DNA of 64,000 nucleotides from Polytrichum commune (Eukaryota > Streptophyta > Polytrichopsida > Polytrichales > Polytrichaceae), in contig OX485805.1 of NCBI GenBank assembly GCA_950295325.1, positions 47,206,758 to 47,270,757 of the forward strand. The letters are read 5' to 3'. A model generated the notes under the pieces. That model was not told the DNA's origin. It did no database searches and saw nothing but the letters and a program-made list of their open reading frames with translations. Positions 25,423 to 38,570 of the stretch are shown piece by piece; the first letter of the stretch is position 1, and each line of letters opens with the position of its first letter. Both the position numbers and the translations under genes were made by a program.

Positions 25423-28400
25423 TTACTCCTCAACCTGATGTTAACCTCGTCAAAAACTATATCAAGTAAAATCTGAGGTGGGAGAAACCCTTGACAAAAA
25501 AATGAATATTAACAACCAGGTGAGGTTAAGTCTTGGAGTGATCTCATTCCAACAGCATAAATTAATTTCTTATGCTTGTAGGTTGGAAGTGCCTTAGTTA
25601 GCATATTAGCAATGTTATGTTCTGATTCCACTTTTTTAATGTCTAATTGTCCTTTATCTATCAAGTCTTGAGTAAAGCTAAAAATATGTGGACTTATATG
25701 GTTAGTCCTATCATCCTTGATGAATCCCGAAGACATCTGTCTAATGCAGGCAGAGTTGTTCGGGGAGTTCACTAGACATGTACATATGTATACACGTGCG
25801 TGACAAGGGTATTTATCCAAGGGGTATTTAATTATCCATCTTTAATTTTTTGTACCGTATTATTATATAATTTGCTAATTTCTTGTTTTTTAAATGACCC
25901 TATAATTACTTTTAAATTTGATGAAGCTCTAATTTTAAGCTAGGTATGTTCATTATAATTATTTGATTTTGCTCCAAAGGGTTTAAGAGCATTCAAAGTA
26001 CTTAGTCACCAAAATCCAAGGCACAACAAGGTTTTACATTAAGAGTGTTCATAAACAGTTTCAAACAACAAAATCAGCCCATGTTCCTCAATCAAGTTAC
26101 ACGCACAATTAAACACAACGGTACTGAGTGTAAAAAAAAACAATTAAAACACCAACAACAAACAGATGGCAACCATCGGTCTAGACTCAGGACTTGGGAG
26201 TGAAATGGGACTTACATGCAAGCACGAGTTCCAAAGCTGGACTTGTGTGGTCGTTATGAAGATTCAACCTCCACTCAAAGTAGAGAGAGAGAATGACCTG
26301 CACAGGCCGCTTGCAAACCCCACCTCTCAGAAAGTCAACATCGTCGAAGAAAAAACTCTCGCCAACACTAAACCGCAAACCCCACCTTTCAGAACGGTGA
26401 AAAAAAAACTCTCAAAACCTAATCCTCCAGCAACGTTCTCCCCCAATTTTTCCTAAACCCTAATCCGTCAGCCACCCTCATCAATCTTTCATCCCATTTT
26501 TTCAACTAAATCGACATAGTTTTTCATCCAAAATCTTCCTGCCTCTGAACACAAAGGACACCCTATTTCAAAAAACACCTAGGATCCTTAAATCCTACGG
26601 TATATTTTTACAAATATTTTTAAAAATATGCGTTATTTGTATCAAGCCCATATTATTTATAATACAAATTTTATCATACATACTCACCTATATTACTTCT
26701 AAAAAAATTCTAAGTTTTTCCTTTTGTGAATATAAATTACCCTATAATTTCCCGCACGTTGTTTTCCAATATTATCGCAATGAACTCCTCGAGCAGAGTT
26801 GTCTTCGAATATGGTTGTCGGCTGGTCTTCCGTCTTGATTGGGCATTGCTGGTTCAAAATCCGCTCCATTGTCCACAGCCATACACATTTGCGAGCAACC
26901 TCATGAAAAGCCAGCAGCTCTGCGTGATTCGTCAAAGTCGCGGTCACCGTTTGCGTGGTTGACTTCCAAGAAATCGATGCGCCACACTTGAGAAAGATAT
27001 AACCATTTTGAAATTTCCTTGTAGTTACATCAATCCTAAAGTCGGAGTCTGCAAAACTTTGGATCTCAGGATGGTTAGTCTTGCGGTAATATAACCCGAG
27101 ATCAGATGTTCCTCGCAGATACCTAAACAAGTGTTTAACCCCACTCCAGTGCCTCATTGTTGGATTTTGGCTATGCCTAGCTAGGATGCTAGTGGCGAAG
27201 GCTATATCAGGTCTGGTATGGGTTGTAAGGTAGGTAAAAACGCCAATAGCTGTGAGGTATCTAGATTTATCTACTATCTCCTCCTCCTCCTCACGAGGTT
27301 GGTAGGGATCATCATTAGTTTTACTGCGTCTAATCATCGGAATTGCTAATGGATTGGCCTGATCTATGTGAAAAACCTTTAGAATTTTCTGCACATAGGC
27401 TTGTTGGTGTAAGATGATACCACCGCTACGCACATAATGGACCTAGAGTTCTAAACAAAATGAGGTATGGCCTAGGTATTACATATCAAAATTCTTAGTT
27501 AGAATTTTCTGGGCATATTTATACAAATCTGGTGTGGCAATGACATTCAAATCATCTACATATGCAACAAGTATAACAAATCCAGATTTTGTACTATAGG
27601 TAAATATGCAAGAAAAGGTGGTATTATGGATAAATCCTTGGGATATCAGAAAATGACAAAGGTGGTGATACCAACCTTGGCCTGATTTGCAGATTCTTAA
27701 GTCTGTAAATCTACATGGTTTTGACTTAGGTACTCATTTCAGAAATCCAGGTTGTGAATTTAAATGCAGGGTTGAATCCAAGGTACCGTGCATGTATGCA
27801 TTAACAACATTCAACAAATAAAATTTCAATCAAAATTGGATTGTTAAAGCTAGTAGGTAGTTGAATGACACGGAATCCATAACATGTAAGTAGGTTTGGT
27901 CATAATCTATGCCCGGCCGTTGTGTAAATCCTTCAGCAACCAGCCTAACCTTAAAGCGGATTATTCGGCCTTGGGAGTCTAATTTTTTGGTAAATATTAG
28001 TTTATACTCTATAAGCGATTTGTCTAAGTTTGTAGAGATTTCAACAAAGACATTATGTTTTCTCAAAGATGAATATTCGGCCTTTAATGTTGTTTTCCAA
28101 TGAAGCCAATCTGGTCGGTTCATGACTTGGTCTAATGTGGTGGGATCAGATTTTGGTATCGAGCCTAAAGACTCGGTTGTGTAATGAAATTTGGGTTTTT
28201 TGGTTGGTCTTGAGGTTGAAGGTGTTGGATCAGGTCGCTTGCGAGGTAAGGTATTCCCGGTTCCAGGGATTGGATTGCGAATAATACGAGGTTCGGTTGA
28301 AAAGCCATCGGGGGAATTTTCGGCTAAGGTTTTTAGTTGAAATTTTTTGTAACTTCCTTATTGGTTAAGGACGTAGGTGGGTCTGGGTTCATGGTTAGAG

Positions 28401-28883
28401 TCTCTGATGCACCAAAGTTCAGGGGTGGTTGGATAGAGTTGAGGGTAAGGTTGGGAAAATATGGTCTAGGAATTTGCAGTTTGTAAATCTGGCTTTAAGT
28501 AGAGCGCCGGTTAAGGGGTCAAGGTACCTGATGATGGATGAAGAATCAAATCCAACATAGATTCTTTCTTGGCGACGGGGACCTATTATATGGCGTTTAG
28601 GATCAGGTATAGGTACCCAAACTTGGCATCCGAAGACTCGGATGTGGGAGACATTAGGTGGTCTCTCGGATAGCAACTCGTAAGGAGTTTGGACGTTTAA
28701 CAAGGTTGGTCTTAGGTGTAGCAACGCGGCTACATGTAACATAGCATGGCCCCAAAGGTTAGGAGGTAAATGAGCATGTAAAAGGAAAGGCCTAGCTACT
28801 AATTGAATTTTCTTAACAAATGCTTTAGCTAGGCCGTTTTGTGCATGCTCATATGGGACTGAGTAGGTTCAATTTATCCTTGT
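25423..28883 (-). mobile_element. Copia 1, 3' half: integrase end, reverse transcriptase, RNase H
   Basis: Minus-strand pieces in pol order: integrase C-terminal part 28883-28400 (YSVPYEHAQNGLA, NLWGHA, RVFGCQVWVPI), reverse transcriptase about 28130-27440 with many lesions, RNase H 27433-26793 (TRPDIAFA, FRYLRGTSDLGLYYR, then FEDNSA) and its end 25759-25509 (GFIKDDRTNHISPHIF, LTKALP). Stops and frameshifts are frequent, so the copy is dead. The RNase H is split by a 1033-bp element. The 5' half lies at 58345-60803 on the other side of the Helentron. Confidence 0.82.
25760..26792. mobile_element. Non-autonomous TIR element, 1033 bp, in copia 1 RNase H
   Basis: Ends TCGGGGAGTTCA (25760-25771) and TGAACTCCTCGA (26781-26792) are inverted repeats, 11 of 12. 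The 10-bp duplication GCAGAGTTGT lies at 25750-25759 and 26793-26802. The 10-bp duplication suggests the Mutator (MULE) group, although the ends do not start with the usual G. No transposase is seen. A roughly 300-bp GC-richer part (26160-26460) with a repeated GCAAACCCCACCT motif looks unlike the A/T-rich ends and could be captured host DNA. Confidence 0.8.
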
Positions 28884-28895
28884 CGAGAAGAAGTC
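28884..28895 (+). repeat. Helentron 5' terminal repeat
   Basis: CGAGAAGAAGTC; bases 28885-28895 are inversely complementary to 58299-58309 (11 of 11). Confidence 0.75.
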
Positions 28896-30628
28896 TATGG
28901 GCGATGAAAACAACTTCTGGCTTCTGGTGAGGCCACGTCGTCCGTGCTTTCTTGACCGTCGGATCTGACCCTCTCCCCTAATCTCCACCGTCCAGTGCCT
29001 GTGCAAACAGACAGACAGAGAAGACAGACATGCACTCACTCTTCACCTTCCCGATTCCGATTCTCGTCTGTTCGGAGGGACGAGTGTCAGGGACGATGTA
29101 TTTCGTGGGTTCTTGATGTTTTGCAGATTCTGTAGTTTTGGGTTAAGGGAGACAGGGTTCGGTGGCTTGCGATTACGCATTGTCTGTTCGGAGTGACGAG
29201 TGAGGAGTGCTTGGGGATTGTTCAATGTCAGTCGACTCATAATTTCGGAGAGAGAGAGAGGGAGAGGGAAGCAGAACTTAGAGTTTCATTAGGGTTATGA
29301 ATGAGCTCCAAGGAATTGGGAGTTTGTAACATAAAGGGATTGTTGTTCACATGAGCATTCGGAGGCCGGAGGTGTAGGGGATTGCAAGGGCCTGAAATTG
29401 GATGAGGTATAGTGGATGGAGGGATTGGTTAAGGATTTCCAACGTGTCTTGTTTTTGGATGATGGTCTCGGAGTAGATTCGAATGTGTTTTGTTTGTTGC
29501 CAAATGCATATGAATTGAGTAGACGATGCTGTCGAAAGAATCGAAGCCGGAGGGGGATTGTGATCTGCATTTACAGTAATTTGTGAACTAGTTTGGAATC
29601 ATCATATAGTTAGAAGCACAGAGTTTCCAATGGATTTCTGGTTGAAAGTTTTGGTTAACCTTTGTGGGTGGTGTGGCAAAACACACAATGTGTGAGTTGA
29701 CTTAATTGTGTTTCTTCGAAGTAGAGTTTCACTAGGGTTATGTATTATCTCCAATGTCGCTGAGTTGAAATTTGGAGCTTGGAGAGATTGTTGTTTATGT
29801 GTAGGAATCTGTAAGTGCGTGAAGTTCCAAACAGATGAAAATCTACAACACTTTCAATTAGGTAGGCTATTTCATGTGAATTTTCATAAAGTGTAAGGTG
29901 TCTGCAGATGTACTCGTAAGTAAAGACTTAGAAACTCCTTTTTGTCACCAATTTACTTTTGTCTGATGAGAACCTTCTACTTCAAAAACTGAGTTACCAG
30001 CTTGTCACATTGAGTTTACCCAATCTGTTGAGCAGATTGATATCTGTGAAATTGACAAGTTAGTCGTAGATGTAAGCACATTTCCTAGCATACATGATGC
30101 TATGAAGATGGTTTGGTTGTTGTTTGGTTTACCTGTGTCAATCAGATGAACCACAAACTTGTCAATTTTGGAGTCATTTGAGGCATCAAATGGGTTGTGG
30201 TTATGCTCCATGTATTTTGAGGCATGAGGATTTTTACAACCACTCAATTTCTCTAGGGTTTTTTGTATTCGATCTTTCCAGGTAGCCTCGCACATTTTTC
30301 CCAGATGTTGCCTTGAGCCTGATCAAATACACACTTTTAAGGTGGTTATTGTGATAACAAGGGTTTACATGGTACTTTGGGTGATACTTCGCCTTTGCAG
30401 AGCGAAACTGAAGCTGCCAAAGATGCCATGACTGCTGCTTTTTCCAGTTCTTATTGCTTTTATTCGAGCTTGTGTCATGGGCAACTCAAGAAGGTCTTTT
30501 CCAGGTGAGCAGACCCTGGCCACTTTGACTTGCTCAAATTGTGCATGACTGGCAAAACATTGGTCATAAAATTGAACCAATTCTTGGGAGTATCTTTCTG
30601 ATAAGTCTTACTTTATTTGCCATGACAG

Positions 30629-31407
30629 ATTCTCGACACAAATCCACAGCTGTTTTTCCACTTGCACCAGCAGCGACTGATTGAGCTGATCCGTGCCGGC
30701 AAAATTGAAGAAGCTTTAGAGTTTGCTCAGGAAGAGCTAGCACCTCGTGGAGAAGAAAACGTAAGGAATTTCTTACAAAGGGTTATCCTAATTTAATGTA
30801 CCTCTATTTGATTTTTTTGTCAACATATAATTGCAAAGATGGAAACTGTTTAGAGTCTATCTTCATAGTAGATGCTAAGGTTTTTGTCATGCTGCTGATC
30901 CTATAGCTTTTTTAGTTCAATTGCTGTGACTCTCTTCATAGCATGTACATTGATGTTGATTCACTTGGATTTGTTGACTTTCAGCATGCATTTTTTGAGG
31001 AATTGGAACGGACAGTTGCATTGTTGGCATTTGATGATGCTGCAAGTTGTCCAGTGAAAGAGGTGAAAGAGCTTCTTGATAATGCACAACGTCAAAAAAC
31101 AACAAGCGAACTCAATGATGCCATTCTCACTAGCCAGAGCCATGAGAAAGGTGAATTCCCCACCTCATCTGAGCATGTTTATGTCACTTCTGGCCGTGTA
31201 TTTTGTCATAAAATCCTTCTCCACTGAACTTGTGTTTCCAAAAATCTTTACTTGTGATCTCAATGTTCTGTATCTGGGTTTGCAGATACAAAGCTACCAA
31301 GTCTGCTGAAGATGTTGATATGGGCTCAAAACCATGTGGATGAAAAAGCTTCTTACCCTCGAATCAATGATCTGGTGAACGCAACTCTTGAGCAGTCTGT
31401 CACATAA
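30629..31407 (+). pseudogene. GID8: GID8-like gene fragment (CTLH complex subunit), captured
   Basis: Three exons in correct phase: 30629-30760, 30985-31150 and 31286-31407, ending in TAA. They read [20 protein letters not shown], then LERTVALLAFDD and TSQSHEK, then KLPSLLKMLIWAQN and SYPRINDL. This is the C-terminal half (CTLH/CRA region) of GID8, a scaffold subunit of the GID/CTLH ubiquitin ligase that in yeast degrades gluconeogenic enzymes. The N-terminal LisH exons are missing; sequence upstream (29-30.6 kb) does not supply them. Splice sites are kept and no stop occurs, so capture was of genomic DNA with introns and is not old. A transcript could start only from an unrelated upstream exon. 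Confidence 0.83.
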
Positions 31408-32143
31408 GCCTGTCTATTCTCTTGCCCCATTCCATAAAACAGCTGAGGCAGTTTTCCCTTTCCTGTATACACTCTCTTCTGCTTCATCTTTTACTTTTTA
31501 GACTTTTCTTTTGCGTGAGCTATGTGCAGGGACTGTGCAAGATTGGACGCAACCTGGCTCCAATCAGCTTAACCTCTAAGTCCACGTGATTGCCTTCTCT
31601 CTATGTTCCTTTTGTTACTTGAGCAAGGCTGGTACAGGGAAATCACATAAAATTGCAGGGACAAACTGACGTTACATGTAAGAAGTGTAGGGTCTTCATT
31701 GTGGGTCGCCAGGTTTGATACTTCAGGTTGGGGATTAATCCCAAATGATAGGAAGCTTCTGGTTAAGGTTGTGGAAAGAAGGCATTTGTGGAATTTCTTT
31801 CGGTGGTGAGTTGCAGCAGAAGTTGCAGGGCTTGTTTGCGAATTTCTGTTGGTGGATTTCTATTGATGAATTTTTTGTTGTTCGTGAATTTCTTTTGGTG
31901 AAGTTGTTGTGGATTCTTCTATTGGCGGATACTAATTTCTTTCTCTACATATGGAACACATATATTGAACACATATAGAAATGGAACACATACATTGAAC
32001 GCACATTCCATCTTATTCCTGCAGATTGAGTTCTCCCTCACTAAAAATTCAATACAGTATATAAAACTGTCCTATATAAAATTGTCCTACTAATACGATG
32101 AGGTTCAAAAAAGAGGTATACGAACGAATTCGAATTAAGGCGA
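31408..32143. other. GID8 3' flank and spacer before the Rep/helicase gene
   Basis: This holds GID8-derived 3' UTR sequence and an A/T-rich part with a tandem GGAACACATA(C/T)ATTGAAC motif (31950-32005). No gene was seen. Confidence 0.5.
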
Positions 32144-35100
32144 ATGCAACGATTTCAACCATGGGATCGATCGTGGTCTCACAGAATCGATATGCATGAT
32201 TCTTGGTCAAAACATACGAATTCTTTTTTCAAACATTTATATTGTCGTGGAATATGTGGTGTGACAAAGATGGGTTATCGTAAGCAACAATATCGAATAG
32301 TGCATAATTCATACAATGATGCTACAATGCCCACCCAAGGCTCTACCCCATATGGAGCAACAAACGCATATCTTGCAGACTTCACAACCAACGCTTTAGG
32401 TGACAAAATGATTATTTGTACTCAATGTTATTTAAACAACAACAAACCTCCGAATGCCCCTTATGTGGTGTACAACTCACCAACATATATGACATCCATA
32501 ATCGCAACCAATCCTTTACATGTCCAAATGCTATCTTTCCTCGACATTGGAATGCATATACAATCGAAAGATTCGGGCTTTAGTGTTGGCAAAATTGCGG
32601 ACACTAGTATCTTGAGCAATCCTTTGTTTGGTAGCGGTACAGGGTTAGAATATTCACGAACAATTGAACATTTGGCATCTTCTCTAAGTCCATTATTGGC
32701 ACAAAACCTAACTACCAACCCATTCTTTCAAACATATCTTACAGTTTTTGAGCAGCCTCAAAAGAGCACAAGTATGTGCGTTCTTACACCAGATGTAATT
32801 CAACAAATAATCGGAAATGTTACATTACACACGATGTCATTTTTAAATATGAACGTTCCGCACGAAGTCTATGATCTGGCATTATTGTTCGACATGCGCA
32901 CAAAAGAGGGACCAAAAAGGCATGTGGATTTTCATTCCATAGGAAATGTGTATCTTCGAAATGGTATCGACTCTGATAAAAGAGGAGAACTCATTGCATT
33001 TAGAAACAATACATTGAATGCAAATATAGGAGGTATGACTCTTGAAAGTGCATTATTTCCATTTCTATTTCCGCATGGAATTGAAGCCTACGATGGTCGA
33101 ACAACATTATCAGAGTATTTGAAATATTGCATAAGTACATTGTTTTCGCCTTTCACTCATATCAAACCATACTTATTATACATGTATGACATACGCCAAT
33201 TTGTGCAATTATTGAAAGAAATTTCGCAAACATGTCTGGACAGAGAAATTAAGCAAACAAAACAAGCACACCCGAACATGAATGATACCGAGGTCCTACA
33301 ACATGTAACAAAATACAATCTTCCTTCATCAATAGAAGGGTCCCCACGATGGCACAAATCTCAACTACAAGACTTGCTTGCAATGGTAGAAAAGTTCGGC
33401 ATGCCTGATTTTTTTCTTACTTTAAAAGCTGATGAAGTAAGTTCTCTACGATGGGAGGAAATTATACATATAGAATATATGGTTCAAAAAATTGACGCGT
33501 CACTCACATGGAAAGATTGCCCTGTGGAATGTGCAACCTTATTCCATGCTCGACTTCAAAAATTTACGCATTTTTACATTTTATCAGGACCCTGTATACT
33601 TGGCTGTGTTAAAGAATACGTTCTGCGATATGAAATACAATTTCGCGGATCGTTGCATGCACACATTATTTTGTGGATAGAAAATTTAGATGTTGAACAC
33701 ATTGCAAATGAGATAACTGCTACCATCCCCGTTGTATTCAATACAGCACTGAAATAATTCCTTGAACCTACAGATCCACATCAGAATAGGTTGTTCAAAG
33801 AAGTCATGCGAAAACAACTGCATTCATGTTGTTCACGATGCCATCATAAAAAAATGTAGGTATTTGTAAGTATGGATTTCCATTCCCTACTCATTCAGAA
33901 GCAAAGACAACATATAACACAGAATCAAGAAGATGGGATTACTATAGACCCCGATTTGAGGACCGAAACGTTGTTGTATACCATGCATCCATTTTACTTA
34001 TTTGGGGTGCGCATATGAATATACAAAGGATCAACACTGCGTACTGGTCATATTACTTACTGAAATATACGATGAAATGTGAGCCACACGATCCTATACA
34101 ATTAGATAAAACCAACGTTGAACGATTGGGCATTCAAGGAGCGTCAGACGCTCAGTTACAATTGATATCTTCTTTTATTATAGCCAAGCCAATTTCGCCT
34201 GCGGAAGCTGCGTTGGCTTGCCTTCACATCCCGATAGTGCAGAAAAGCAAAGCAATCAGATACATTGCTTCAAAACCGCCTTTGCTACGAACAAAAATTG
34301 TTACAAAATCAAGAGTACTAGGATTCCATCCTATTGATGCATACTGCAATAGACTACTTGATTTTGAGAACATGACTTTTGTTTCGTATTTCGAAATATT
34401 TGAAACGCAGAGAATACAAAACCTAATGGAAAATGCTGCGGGATAAAAATGTTTGGGTTTTACTTGTATGAGACATTGAAACTCACAAGATTCACTGATT
34501 TTCATCCTACGCATAATATAGAGGGATTTTTCTTCAATATTCTTTTACGCAATGTTCACTTTCGAGATGAAAGAGAACTCATATCAGATCAAAATACGAA
34601 CAATAACTACACTTTCGAGTGTTACAATCAGGGCCTACTTCCTGATGTGCAAGTAGTGCAAAAATATCTATCGGAATACGCACAAAGGAACCTTATTAAG
34701 ACAGAAAAACAAGCTCAACTTCTTGACCAATTGTTACAGGACTATCCATTTCTCGATCCATTGTTCATTCCAGATCGCGAAAATTCTTCAATGGAAATAT
34801 CTGTGCATGCATTGCGCCAAGGAAAATCATACAAACATCATGTTTTTGATATTCACATTTCTGACATGACTCTTACAAATGAACAATAACATATGTTTGA
34901 TAACGTCATTCAAAATCCTGTAGGATTGCACGTTCTAACTGGCACACTCGGAAGCGGGAAAACGTTCTTTGTAAAGTATTTGGCACAACACTTTCAATTA
35001 TTACAGAAGAATGTATTGATGTGTGCTACAACGGGAGCTCAAGCTTTGCGTCTAACTCCCACTGCGTCAACCGCTCATACGCTATTTCGTATTCCATCTC

Positions 35101-36140
35101 AGGGCTACTTGTCTCCGTTGCAAGAACCATCAATTGTACTTGAGAGATTGCAAATGGCAGATGTCATTATCATAGATGAAATGTCTATGATGACAAGTTA
35201 CATGCTATGCACCGTAGAACACCGACTCAAACAAGCCGCCAAAAATAGGTCATTCAATACACTTGGCAACAAACTTGTTCTTCTAGTTGGAGATCTAGTA
35301 CAACTACCTGCCATATGTATACATTCAACCAAATCCTCCGATATTTTGTGTAGAGGTTGTCACATCACGTCTGCTCCATGTTGGGCTACTGCAAAACATC
35401 ACACACTGCGAATATCGGTACGACATGCGACAGACCCCACATACTTACAATTTCTCAACATTATAAGAGAACGGGTGCCTACGGAACTTGAGATAGAAGC
35501 AACCTTAGCAGAATGTTTTATAACGGAGGAACGTTTGCAAGATCACATTCATAAAGACACAACCATATTGTGCTCTCATCGCGAGGATGTCGTGAAGTAC
35601 AATGAAATTGTTTTCAAGAAAAAATTTGACATTTCACAAACGATATCTGTGAAATTGGACACAAATGTTCTTCCGGATGATAATATGCAGTATTGGCTAG
35701 ATGATGCTCACTTTCTTCAATTGCATATTGTAGCTATAGGTGCACTCGTAATGTTCACCGAAAACGTGAGCATTTCAAAAGGAGCTGTAAATGGAGCCAC
35801 CGCAATTGTGACAAGTATAAATCTTGACACAAACCAAAACGTAACAAACATTATTGTTCAAATCACGAATACCGGAAAGCAAATGACCGTCAAACGAAGC
35901 ATCTTCGAACATGTGTACACATTTGGGAAAAAATTCTACAAAAAAAAATTTCCTATTGTGCTTGCATATGCAATGACAGGACACAAGTCGTAAGGTGCTA
36001 GCTTCTCCACAAATGTGATCGTGGACATTCGCAATGCATTTGCACTGGGCCTAACATATGTCATGTTGTCAAGAATAACTAATCGAACCAATTTGAAAAT
36101 AAAAGGTCGATTATTACCATCTGACTTTATTCTGTGTAAG
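32144..36140 (+). pseudogene. RepHel (Rep HUH endonuclease plus PIF1-like helicase) of the Helentron, decayed
   Basis: Long frames follow one another: 32144-33757 (537 aa), 34015-34446, 34449-34889, 34893-35993 and a tail to about 36130. The first holds the Helitron-like N domain (LFPFLFPHG, KFGMPDFFLTLKADE) and the catalytic HUH motif in FRGSLHAHIILW. A frameshifted stretch at about 33830-34010 keeps CKYGFPF, RRWDYYRPRFEDRN and IWGAHMNIQRI. Next comes the two-tyrosine motif YYLLKYTMK. The helicase has Walker A GTLGSGKT, Walker B IIIDEMSMM, GDLVQLP and AYAMTGHKS, then a stop codon where Gln is expected, then IVDIRNAFALGLTYVMLSR. Frameshifts near 33760-34010 and 34446 and stops at 34887 and 35991 make it inactive. 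The helicase end differs from ordinary plant Helitrons and fits the Helentron/Helitron2 group. Confidence 0.88.
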
Positions 36141-36959
36141 TTCTCAGAGTTGTCTTCTTCAAATCCACTTCCAGGTACGTCATCCTTTGCATATAATATA
36201 ATTCTTGTGTACCACTCTATGCTTTGAGTTTGCACCTTCTGTTTTATTATTATCAATCATCGTTTTGTTACTATATGTTGTCATATTTGTTATAAAACAT
36301 GAATGCAGTCATGTTTTCTATGGCAAGATCCATATGACACTTCTTCATGAACAAGTTTTATTCGTACTTGTGGCAGACTTATTATGATTAAGACTTCGAG
36401 TGACGTCTTCATTTCCAATTTGGAGTTGTTTTCAAAGAGGTGACCATCTTACGAGGCCGAGGGTTTGTTGGACGATCGCCATCGTGGCCGTCGTTTCCAC
36501 TTCCTTTCCATTTGCATGAATCAGAGATGAAGAGAAATGAGGAAGAAGTTTTGATGATGCAAAACAGGGGAGAGAGAGGCAGTAAGGAATCTTATTGTGA
36601 GGGCGAGGGTTTGGTGGACGATCATCGCATTTGCAGAAGAAGACCTTCAAAATAAACCGGTCGAAGATGTGCTAGGAATTGGCGAGAGGAATTGACCTTC
36701 GTCTCCATGGAGGTCAAACCTGACAAATTCGTGTGGATGTTTCTAGTGGTGACTATAGTAGGATGGCTCGTATTCAAGTAAGTATGTCGCTCATCCGTTT
36801 TGTTGACTACCTAAGAGTCTTTTGGCATAGCAATGTTTCAAGTGCATTTATGTATATAAATCTTGTGTTTGTTCTTAGAAACAATTTACTGAGATTATCA
36901 CATTACAATTAAGGAAAAAATTCTACGCGATGATAATTTGCTACAATTGTAATGTTAAT

Positions 36960-38153
36960 AATTCCAATATAATCTATGCTACTGGGTTAACCAATTGTGC
37001 AGAGCTCACAATGGTGGCTAGCAATGCCAACAACAACCGTCCTACAATCAATTATTCCCGGCTGCTCACGAAATTGAAGGCGGAGTTGCTGGAGACAAGC
37101 CCGAAGAAATCACGCGCCACAAAGAAATTCTATCCCACCGAGGCACAACGGTGACTTTTGGATGTCTGCGGGTACAAGAATTTTTTGAATCCACCTGGAT
37201 TTGATAACGTGCGTGAGGTGAATCAGTTCGTGACAGAGCATGCGGACTATCGAAAGGAGTTTGAAAAGAATTATGGCGGATTGCCATGTTCAGGTATGTG
37301 TTTTAAATTATTATAGAGTTTTTTTCTTTTTATATACATGTCAATTTTCTAAGTGTGGTATGCTCTTTAGGTTATTCGAAGGTACTTTTAAACTTGTTTT
37401 ATATTTAATATGAAAAGATCGAAGCAACCCTACCAGTTTGGAGAGCCAAGACATTGCTGAAGACCTTTGTCTCGGGCAATTTGGCGCCACACCAAATGGT
37501 TCGATTTTTTAACGAGTTTAGAATCACTGAAACTACGGCGTGGTCTGATTTATCATACGATCGCGTGGAATCTATACAATGTGCAATGAAGGAAGAAAAC
37601 ATGCAGACGCCAATCGATACAGTGGCCCCTATTCCTTCAACTTCAAATCCGATTCTCAGTACGGGGTTCGATGATGCGTCGGTTCCAGCTCCAGCAGGAC
37701 CTTCTCGTCCAAAAAACGGCAAGCGCGGTGCTGGAGCGTCTACACAATAACCTGCAGGTATAGCTCGTTTAATAGGTCCATAATTTTGCATTTGTATTTC
37801 ATCGTTATATTGCATATAATTCTTAACACTCACGACATTGCATAATTAATGGCAGGGACAATGGACGAGTATATATGGGTCAAAGCATATCACCGCAAAA
37901 GCGATTGCTTCAACACGTCCGGTCCCCACCTCTCAAGATGAGGGACGATGCTAAAGTATTCGTTCCATTCGCGCAACATTTTGATATGAAAATTGTCTAT
38001 ACGACCTCACAAAAGTATCTAGCTGATAGGAAAGAAAAACAATTGATACGAATGTACCAATCGAAGCCCTTACGAAGTTACAATATAATGAGGGGCCGTC
38101 TATCGGCTGACCCTCTATATTGGATGCTCAAGAGGAAATCCATGAATAAGTAA
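36960..38153 (+). pseudogene. Unrecognised multi-exon gene inside the Helentron
   Basis: Exon-like segments read in order: 36960-37292 (RPTINYSRLLTKLKAELLET, basic stretch, an in-frame stop at about 37152, then NPPGFDNVREVNQFV, ending GGLPCS before a GTATGT donor), about 37420-37750 (LPVWRAKTLLKTFVSGNLAP, a Pro/Ser/Ala-rich basic tail, stop) and 37875-38153 (FVPFAQHFDMKIVYTTSQKY and ADPLYWMLKRK, stop). Codon-like composition and splice signals suggest a real former gene. I do not recognise the family. Its place directly after RepHel suggests an accessory Helentron gene or another captured gene. A separate possible exon with a short hydrophobic run (WMFLVVTIVGWLVFK) lies at about 36708-36780. 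Confidence 0.45.
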
Positions 38154-38570
38154 TAAAAACGTCATCTTCTTGTTTTATACAAAATGTCCATCTTCGCCTT
38201 TGCATATAACATTTATTTCCGCATTTGTTATTTTATACCTAATTACAATCATGATGCACTTGCTACCGAGTTGTGGCTGCCTAATTACTTCATTGTACAA
38301 GAGAATTCAATTTGTGGACGGTTCTAATTCGAGAAACAAAGAAGTGGGTGTTGATGAAGAGAGTTGCAATCATATGAATGTTTAGAAAGTTGCTTGTCTA
38401 CATATTTTTATCAGGTGATTTCGCTCATCGGGAAAGGTCCTTTGGCACATAGAATAAGATGGATTAGCCCTGGATTTGTGGTTTACAGCTCTTGTTTTTC
38501 GTCCTTTATTTGTATTTACATAAATGTTGATGTCTCACAATTGAACATTGACATCTGGAGGACTGCCCAG

